Shown here in pieces: positions 1-4,754 of a stretch of 7,911 nucleotides of DNA (position 1 is its first letter; the number at the start of each line of letters is the position of its first letter). The stretch covers positions 1-7,911 of the forward strand of contig JALZWC010000112.1 in the NCBI GenBank assembly GCA_023300255.1. The letters run 5' to 3'. Origin of the DNA: Saprospiraceae bacterium (GTDB lineage Bacteria > Bacteroidota > Bacteroidia > Chitinophagales > Saprospiraceae). The position numbers were made by a program, and so were the translations under genes. A model generated the notes under the pieces. That model saw nothing but the letters and a program-made list of their open reading frames with translations, made no database searches and was not told the DNA's origin.

Positions 1-68
1 CGATAGTTTTTATTAAAAAATCATTGCATAGCCTACGCTATGGAATTATTTTTTAATGAAAAATAGCG
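1..68. repeat. Long imperfect hairpin at the window edge
   Basis: Positions 1-32 and 37-68 are reverse complements of each other with about six mismatches, around the 4-base loop CTAC. The inner 21 bp of each arm (12-32 and 37-57) differ at only two places, and contain an A/T block (ATTAAAAAAT) next to CATAGC. The element may continue beyond the left edge. No open frame covers it. It could be a small palindromic repeat or a transcription terminator of a neighbouring gene outside the window; the sequence alone does not decide. Confidence 0.7.
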
Positions 69-124
69 GAGAAAGATGCTTATAAAATACCCGTTTAATT
101 AATTCGACCCACTTAAGTAAGTAA

Positions 125-231
125 TTGGACAAAATAAATAACACAATTATAATTTTATCTAAACACATAGGCACATAGACTATGTGTACTATGTGCCTAT
201 GTGTTTAGATACTACGTTTAATTGTGTCCAA
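125..231. repeat. Inverted repeat built from 8-bp CACATAGG units
   Basis: The core is a perfect 22-bp inverted repeat, 157-178 against 189-210, with a 10-base spacer. Outside it, a perfect 9-bp pair (ACACAATTA at 141-149 and its complement at 219-227) and an overlapping TTGGAC/GTCCAA pair (125-130 and 226-231) continue the symmetry. Within the arms the unit CACATAGG is tandem, with an 8-bp period, and the spacer contains a further TATGTG copy. The unit resembles the CACAAAGG/CACGAAGG units at 1405-1484. No coding potential is seen. As RNA it would form a very stable stem. Confidence 0.8.
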
Positions 232-235
232 GATA

Positions 236-304
236 CTAACATAATTTGACCGCTTTGCGGTCATTAGGCTATAACTTAACCGCAGAGCGGTCTAATTACG
301 TTAG
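236..304. repeat. REPIN-like doublet of GC-rich palindromes, possible porQ terminator
   Basis: Arms 236-261 and 279-304 are inverted copies (26 bp, three mismatches) around a 17-base spacer. Each arm contains its own short hairpin: GACCGC-TTT-GCGGTC in the left arm and ACCGC-AGA-GCGGT in the right. Two REP-like palindromes in head-to-head orientation is the layout of REPIN or BIME elements. The element starts four bases past the porQ stop codon in the direction of transcription, so it could also end or protect the porQ transcript, though no long U-run follows the stems. Between 1 and 308 no gene was recognised. Confidence 0.65.
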
Positions 305-308
305 CATT

Positions 309-1358
309 TTATTTAGTACCTTTTATAAACTCACTAAGGTTGGTAGAAATGCTTAAATGATTAGCGCTACCACCAATGTGATACACGCCTAATCCGTAGG
401 AAAATCTAAATCGACGAATCTTTATGCCTAAACCTGTTGAAAAGCCAGCCAAACTTCTAAGGTTATTGATTGATAGGTCTTTTTTTAAGAAATGATTGTA
501 ACCAAAACGCAGAGATACGACCTCTGCTTTTCCAAACAAAAACTCGCCACTAAAGATCAAGTGTCGAAAGAAATTATCTATTACATCATTATCATTGGTG
601 GTAACCGCTTCTCCTAAGAAAAAGGTATTTTCTTCTGAATTTGGATTATCATATAAAAGATTCCATTGCTGTAAATGTTGAGCAGTAATAGATACTCTAA
701 AAGGTAAGTGCTGTAGTTTTTTAGAAACACCCAATTGAATTTCAAAAGGTAAGTCTTCTTTCGTACCCGATTGGTAAGTGCTTATTTGGGCGCCCATATT
801 CTTGAATAATAGAGTAGCCGTAAAGTTCTTATCGGTTACTTTGTATAGGGCAGAAAAATCACTAGCAATACCGAAAGAATTATAAGCTTCAAATTGAGAG
901 GATACCATTTTCAGGTTAAGGCCTACAGACATTCTTTCATACAATTCTCTTCCAGCTCCAATGGTAAATGCATATTCTGATGCTTTAAATGTGCCTGTAA
1001 TATTACCAAATTCATCTGCTGCTGTAAAGTCTCCATATCCGATGTATTGCATGCCGATGTGAACCGTTGATTCCCATTTATCAACATATCGGCCATACGA
1101 GAAATAGCCATTTCTAATCCCCGCTACATGAAAATTCTGATTAAAGGTCAATGCATTGTGCATGGTTTTATTCAGTGCTGCTGGATTACTATAGGCTAAG
1201 GCTATATCACTGTCTTGCACCGTTATTAAGCTCCCCCCCAATGCCGTAATACGTGCAGACGCAGGAAGGTTTAAAAATTCGTACACATTGTCTCCTCCTA
1301 TTTGAGCGTGAAGGGTTAAGGATAAACAAGAAAGTAGTAAAAATGAAAAAATACGCAT
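309..1358 (-). CDS. porQ: Type IX secretion system outer-membrane protein PorQ
   Basis: This is a 349-residue PorQ-like protein. In the family, PorQ is an outer-membrane beta-barrel of the type IX secretion attachment complex, working with PorU, PorV and PorZ to process cargo and attach it to the cell surface. Residues 1-18 form a signal peptide, with likely cleavage after LTLHA and before Q19. The mature start carries the family signature: YEFLNLPASARITALGG at about 26-42, then a D-rich stretch and SNPAALN at about 57-63. The rest alternates aromatic and polar residues as expected of beta strands and ends in basic, glycine-rich strands. The length is usual for the family. The ATG at 1358 is preferred because the signal peptide begins there. 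The gene follows the mannosyltransferase gene in the same direction after 122 bp containing an inverted repeat, so co-transcription is uncertain. The cmk gene often found near porQ is not in the window. Confidence 0.9.
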   Translation of the reverse strand: MRIFSFLLLSCLSLTLHAQIGGDNVYEFLNLPASARITALGGSLITVQDSDIALAYSNPAALNKTMHNALTFNQNFHVAGIRNGYFSYGRYVDKWESTVHIGMQYIGYGDFTAADEFGNITGTFKASEYAFTIGAGRELYERMSVGLNLKMVSSQFEAYNSFGIASDFSALYKVTDKNFTATLLFKNMGAQISTYQSGTKEDLPFEIQLGVSKKLQHLPFRVSITAQHLQQWNLLYDNPNSEENTFFLGEAVTTNDNDVIDNFFRHLIFSGEFLFGKAEVVSLRFGYNHFLKKDLSINNLRSLAGFSTGLGIKIRRFRFSYGLGVYHIGGSANHLSISTNLSEFIKGTK

Positions 1359-1386
1359 ATGCTAATAAGGAATGTTAAATTTCTGA

Positions 1387-1394
1387 AAAAGATA
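1387..1394 (-). promoter_or_regulatory. Possible -7 box for porQ
   Basis: On the minus strand the sequence reads TATCTTTT, one base from the Bacteroidota -7 consensus TAnnTTTG, ending 28 bases upstream of the porQ ATG. No TTG -33 element is evident at the expected distance, so this is a weak call. Confidence 0.3.
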
Positions 1395-1404
1395 GTTAAT
1401 TTGG

Positions 1405-1484
1405 TTAGACACGAAGGCCCTAAGCTATTAAGTCATATGGCTTTACTATAACACATCTTTGTGCCTTTGTGCCTTCGTGGCTAA
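1405..1484. repeat. Inverted repeat with CACGAAGG/CACAAAGG units between GT-C gene and porQ
   Basis: Arms TTAGACACGAAGGC (1405-1418) and its counterpart at 1471-1484 match in 13 of 14 positions. Inside the right arm, read on the minus strand, CACGAAGG, CACAAAGG and CACAAAG follow one another at an exact 8-bp period. The loop holds a near-palindrome around CATATG (about 1431-1444). The right arm overlaps the end of the mannosyltransferase gene and contains its TAG stop (1481-1483). From memory, CACGAAGGCAC-type repeats are common between genes in Bacteroidota; their function is unknown to me. Confidence 0.7.
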
Positions 1485-2896
1485 TTCCCAGATCGTGCTA
1501 AGTCACCACAACGCCCACCATAAATTTCATAAAAAGTAAAAATACCAACTAAAACATACTCTATACCGACCATCCACAAATTTTCAAAGTAGCCGACATA
1601 ACTATAATTGATGTAAGTTAGAAAAATTAGCCCAGACCACAAGATAGGGAAACGAAATCTCGTGAACAAACAGCACACAATAGGCAAAGCGACATACCAA
1701 GGGTGAACCGTCATCGCTAAAAAAAGATATAAGCAGATTGCAAAAAGCAAACCAGAGAATAGATTGTTCCAATTAGGTTCTTTTTCATTAAATATGTGCC
1801 AGATGATATTGATTAAAACGATTAGAGAAAGAGCGGGCCCCAAGGTTTGAATAATATTATAGCCTTTATACTGAAATCCCAACCAACGTATTAGGTAATA
1901 TATGCTTGCATTAAATTCAAATTTTTGAAAATACAAATTAAGACTAGTCCCAAAATTTGATAAAAAAGCACCGCTAAATAAGGGGATAAATAGTCCTAAC
2001 AACACCCCTCCCAAAATACTAAAATATAATATATTCTTAGACCAATTAATCGTTTGTAGTTTAGTTATCCAGCGACTTAGGAGCGTTGTTGGTTGTTCTG
2101 TTGAGGCTTTTTTTTCAATAGATAAACGCCAGATAAAAAAAGGCAAGAAAATTAAAGGCAACAATTTAGAAGCAATTGCACAAGCCATGGCTATTGCGCT
2201 TAGGACTAATTTGTTTTTTAGAGCAATCAACCAAATACTCAATAATAAGAAAAAGATCATGGCTCCTTCAAAATGGACGTTTCCCATGATCTCAAAGATG
2301 ATTAGCGGATTTAATGCATAGAGTAATACATTCTTTTCAGGTAGTTGAAAATGCTTTAGCAAAGCAATTATTAAGTAAATACTACCTGCTTCACATAAAA
2401 AAAGAAAGCTTTTTAAGATCATACTAGATCCTAGAAAACTGTTAGGAGAACAATAAGTAGCAATAGCAAATAATAATTGATTGATTGGTGGGTAGACCGT
2501 AAAGTAGTTCGGAGAATTTAAATGACCATATAGTTCGGAGGTAAGTCCAGGTACTACTAATTCCTGCTCTATATAATAAGAGGGTAAATGATCAAAAGGA
2601 TTCATTCCATTCACTAATAGTTGACCATCCCATATAAAGCGATAAATGTCGTCGGAAAAATTAGGAAAGGCAAAGATTAGTATAAATCTTAAAACGATTC
2701 CTAGCATTGTATAAAATAGAATCGTTTCTTTTTTTACGCTATAAAAAAAAACGGCTAGATACAGACAGAAAAAAAGTCCATAATGAGTAATTAAGTAGAA
2801 GAATTGCGTTCGATCAATCTGATAACCTAATATCCAGGTTAAGATTAAAAAGGAGAGTGTAGAGAGTAGAAGTAAGGCGGGTCTTTTGTATGGCAT
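1481..2896 (-). CDS. Polytopic GT-C glycosyltransferase, mannosyltransferase-like (GT87/DUF2029 type)
   Basis: This 471-residue integral membrane protein has roughly 10-13 hydrophobic segments. Its motifs match polyprenyl-phosphate-mannose-dependent GT-C enzymes. An acidic SDDIYR (81-86) sits in the first extracytoplasmic loop, where GT-C enzymes keep their catalytic Asp, and is followed by WDGQLLVNGMNPFDHLP (89-105). Further on are YPPINQ (135-140), LNPLIIFE..GNVHFEG (195-211), ASKLLPLIFLPF (242-253) and HPWYVALP (398-405). The likely role is transfer of a sugar from a lipid-phosphate donor to an envelope lipid or glycan; donor and acceptor cannot be read from the sequence. The ATG at 2896 leads straight into the first membrane segment. 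After the last hydrophobic segment comes a short polar tail (GGRCGDLARSGN) whose stop codon lies in the adjacent inverted repeat, so the original C-terminus may have been altered. No other sugar-metabolism gene is in the window. Confidence 0.75.
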   Translation of the reverse strand: MPYKRPALLLLSTLSFLILTWILGYQIDRTQFFYLITHYGLFFCLYLAVFFYSVKKETILFYTMLGIVLRFILIFAFPNFSDDIYRFIWDGQLLVNGMNPFDHLPSYYIEQELVVPGLTSELYGHLNSPNYFTVYPPINQLLFAIATYCSPNSFLGSSMILKSFLFLCEAGSIYLIIALLKHFQLPEKNVLLYALNPLIIFEIMGNVHFEGAMIFFLLLSIWLIALKNKLVLSAIAMACAIASKLLPLIFLPFFIWRLSIEKKASTEQPTTLLSRWITKLQTINWSKNILYFSILGGVLLGLFIPLFSGAFLSNFGTSLNLYFQKFEFNASIYYLIRWLGFQYKGYNIIQTLGPALSLIVLINIIWHIFNEKEPNWNNLFSGLLFAICLYLFLAMTVHPWYVALPIVCCLFTRFRFPILWSGLIFLTYINYSYVGYFENLWMVGIEYVLVGIFTFYEIYGGRCGDLARSGN

Positions 2897-2930
2897 TCTA
2901 GAAATAGAAACTATTAAGGCATTAAAAGCT

Positions 2931-2938
2931 CAAAGATA
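2931..2938 (-). promoter_or_regulatory. -7 promoter element for the GT-C gene
   Basis: The minus strand reads TATCTTTG, an exact match to the Bacteroidota consensus TAnnTTTG, with 34 bases between the box and the ATG at 2896. A TTG lies 24 bases further upstream, slightly longer than the usual 17-23 base spacing to the -33 element. It supports independent transcription of the glycosyltransferase gene. Confidence 0.45.
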
Positions 2939-3027
2939 TAAATAGATTCTAAGAAATCAGGTCAACAGGCTGTCCTTAACCCGATAGAAGTTCCTTAAAA
3001 TAAAAGAGGCTGTTTAATATTTATTGC

Positions 3028-3054
3028 ACGCAGAATTCGCAGAAAAACGCAGAA
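3028..3054. repeat. Triple CGCAGAA short tandem motif
   Basis: CGCAGAA occurs at 3029, 3038 and 3048, spaced 9 and 10 bases apart, in the gap between the mscS and GT-C genes. It resembles the loosely periodic ACGCAGA-type intergenic repeats I recall from Bacteroidota genomes. No inverted partner was found nearby. Its function is unknown. Confidence 0.5.
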
Positions 3055-3110
3055 CTTTGATTATCAAGCTTATGTGGTTTATGGAAATTCTGTTGGACCT
3101 ATAACAATTT

Positions 3111-3152
3111 AAAATAAAAACAGGCAATCATTGTGTTACCAATAATTGCCTG
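3111..3152 (-). terminator. Intrinsic terminator downstream of mscS
   Basis: A 13-bp stem (3121-3133 with 3140-3152, one G-T-type mismatch) closes on a 6-base loop. On the minus strand it is followed directly by TTTTTATTTT (3120 to 3111). This is the classic rho-independent form, placed 37 bases beyond the mscS stop codon. A T-rich tract also follows on the plus strand (3154-3164), so it could act in both directions. Confidence 0.85.
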
Positions 3153-3189
3153 CTTTATTATTTTAAGGATAAAAATTGCTAAAGATTAA

Positions 3190-4002
3190 TTAGCTATTCT
3201 TAACGTTCACTTCCATTGTAGGGTATGGTATACCGATACCTTCTTTATCAAACTCCTTCTTCACGTTTTCTTGCATATAAAAGAACGCATCCCAGTAGTT
3301 CTCACTCTTAACGAATGGACGAGTAGCTAAATTTACAGAGCTGTCTCCTAATTCTGCTACTACCACACCTTGTGCAGGTTGATCTAAGATATAAGGACAA
3401 GCTTTACCAACTCTTAAAATAGCTGCTCTTGCTTTATCTATATCATCACCGTATCCAATGCCATAAGTTAATTCTACTCCTACTTCTCCTTGACCAGAGA
3501 TATTAGTGATTACATTACCCGTAACGTTCCCGTTAGGAACGATAATCTTCTTGTTATCTAAAGTTCTTAATATTGTGCTGAATACGCCTAATTCCTCAAC
3601 AGAACCAACATTACCACCAGCAATATCTACTAAATCTCCTACTTTATATGGCTTGAAAATTAACATCATTACACCACTAGCAAAATGACCTAAACTACCT
3701 TGCATTGCCATACCAATAGCAAAAGTCGCTGCACCAAGAATTGCAACAAAAGAAGTAGTTTCTATCCCAAAAAAGCCTGCTGCTGCCATTACAACCATCA
3801 ACTTTAAAAGTACACTTACCATAGATCCTAAAAATGGTGTAATTGTTTCATCTAGTCCGCCCTTAGCCATCACTTTCTTTGCGGCACGAGTTATCATTCC
3901 TGCAATCCAGAAACCGATAATTAAAGTTAATACTGCACCTATGAGATTAGGTAACATACTGATAAACCATTCAATGGCGCCTGCCATATTAATTCCTTCC
4001 AT
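3190..4002 (-). CDS. Small-conductance mechanosensitive channel, MscS family
   Basis: This is a 270-residue MscS-type inner-membrane channel that opens under membrane tension to release solutes after osmotic down-shock. Two hydrophobic helices (about 17-38 and 60-80) precede the pore helix at about 84-113. That helix is rich in Ala and Gly (AILGAATFAIGMAMQGSLG) and leads into the typical FKPYKVGDLVDI (116-127) of the beta domain. VPNGNV (155-160) and the terminal GIGIPYPTMEV (255-265) are further family hallmarks. The length fits the minimal three-helix MscS class. Two starts are possible: ATG at 4002, or the ATG five codons later at 3987 (MAGAIEW), which has GGAAGGA just upstream as a good ribosome site. 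The later start is attractive. The gene is divergent from recX and is followed by a strong terminator, suggesting a single-gene transcript. Confidence 0.93.
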   Translation of the reverse strand: MEGINMAGAIEWFISMLPNLIGAVLTLIIGFWIAGMITRAAKKVMAKGGLDETITPFLGSMVSVLLKLMVVMAAAGFFGIETTSFVAILGAATFAIGMAMQGSLGHFASGVMMLIFKPYKVGDLVDIAGGNVGSVEELGVFSTILRTLDNKKIIVPNGNVTGNVITNISGQGEVGVELTYGIGYGDDIDKARAAILRVGKACPYILDQPAQGVVVAELGDSSVNLATRPFVKSENYWDAFFYMQENVKKEFDKEGIGIPYPTMEVNVKNS

Positions 4003-4152
4003 CTTATTTAATTTTTTACTTGTTAGAAATAGAGTTTTCTTTAGAGACGATCTTTTTTTAAAGAGAGGTACATCTTTTTAAGATTATCTTAACTAGGATC
4101 GTATGCTAAAAAAGTGCAATTTTAACTATAATTTATTGGTAATCAAGGATAG
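4003..4152. promoter_or_regulatory. Divergent intergenic region of mscS and recX
   Basis: These 150 bp separate the outward-facing mscS and recX genes and should hold both promoters. It is AT-rich, but I found no exact TAnnTTTG box on either strand. AAGGA at 4144-4148, a few bases before the recX ATG, may serve as its ribosome binding site, although the spacing is short. Confidence 0.4.
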
Positions 4153-4677
4153 ATGGTAATTTCGTATATAATTATTAACAAAAAATTAATATTGAATAAA
4201 AATTTTTTGACCGAAAAACAACAGGCACTTAGTAAATTACAGAAATACTGTACCTATCAAGACAGATGCCATAAAGAAGTGCGCTCTAAGTTGTTAGATT
4301 TAGAAATCTATGGAGCTGATTTAGAGGATATTATCGTTGATTTGATTGAAGATAATTTTCTAAACGAAGAACGATTTGCTAGGTCTTATGCAAGGGGTAA
4401 ATTTAGAATGAAGCAATGGGGAAGAGTTAAGATCAAACAAGAATTGAAATTTCGAAAAATTTCTGCTTACTGTCTCAAAAAGGCTATGGAAGAAATAGAC
4501 GAAGAAGATTATACAAAAACTTTATTGCATTTGATTGAAAAGAAAAAAAAGGATTATGAACGAAAAGAAAAGAATTTATTTAAGTTGAAAGGAAAGATAG
4601 CTACTTATATTATTGGACGAGGGTATGAATCTCCATTAGTATGGCATTGGGTAAATGAACTTTTGCCTAAGCAGTAA
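4153..4677 (+). CDS. recX: Regulatory protein RecX, modulator of RecA
   Basis: This 174-residue RecX protein belongs to a cytoplasmic family that binds RecA filaments and limits their growth and activity. RecX is built from three-helix modules. Here the first starts near residue 19 with LTEKQQALSKLQKYCTYQ, followed by RCHKEVRSKL (38-47). The signature block FLNEERFARSYARGK (69-83) and GRVKIKQELKFRKIS (90-104) forms the second module. A basic third module with a lysine-rich stretch (129-148) closes the protein. The length is normal for the family. The first 14-18 residues (MVISYIIINKKLIL) are hydrophobic and less family-like. TTG codons at residues 14 and 19 are alternative starts, but no internal ATG exists before residue 86. 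recA is not adjacent. The gene converges on the AddB-like nuclease gene, so two recombination genes lie side by side without sharing an operon. Confidence 0.9.
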   Translation: MVISYIIINKKLILNKNFLTEKQQALSKLQKYCTYQDRCHKEVRSKLLDLEIYGADLEDIIVDLIEDNFLNEERFARSYARGKFRMKQWGRVKIKQELKFRKISAYCLKKAMEEIDEEDYTKTLLHLIEKKKKDYERKEKNLFKLKGKIATYIIGRGYESPLVWHWVNELLPKQ

Positions 4678-4697
4678 GGCAAAGTGTAAGAAGATAA

Positions 4698-4741
4698 AAT
4701 TCAAAATACCTTAACCGTTGCCGTTTAGGATATTTTGAATT
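4698..4741 (-). terminator. AT-rich hairpin between convergent recX and nuclease genes
   Basis: Arms 4698-4714 and 4725-4741 form a 17-bp stem with two mismatches and a 10-base loop (CCGTTGCCGT). On the minus strand the stem lies 14 bases after the nuclease stop and runs into the T-rich TTTTATCTTCTT. On the plus strand no T-run follows. It therefore fits best as a terminator for the nuclease gene that could also stop recX transcripts weakly. The stem is poor in G+C, hence the moderate confidence. Confidence 0.55.
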
Positions 4742-4754
4742 GGAGCGCATCCTT

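Noticed and set aside
157..210. CRISPR-like repeat structure
   Set aside because: The units are only 8 bp and arranged as an inverted repeat without spacers; no cas genes are near.
1..304. Structured RNA gene such as a tRNA
   Set aside because: The hairpins are long single stems; no cloverleaf, T-loop GTTCGA motif or CCA end was found.
923..1111. Minus-strand open frame of 62 codons inside porQ
   Set aside because: It is an out-of-frame overlap with porQ and has no recognisable features.
309..1358. PorQ as a lipoprotein because of a cysteine at residue 11
   Set aside because: The cysteine lies inside the hydrophobic core of the signal peptide, and a better signal peptidase I site follows at residues 16-18.
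3506..3688. Plus-strand open frame of 60 codons inside mscS
   Set aside because: It is fully antisense to a well-conserved channel gene, resembles no known protein and has no ribosome site of note.
1481..4002. Operon joining mscS, the GT-C gene and porQ
   Set aside because: Although collinear, mscS ends in a strong intrinsic terminator, the GT-C gene has its own -7 box, and gaps of 293 and 122 bp carry repeats.
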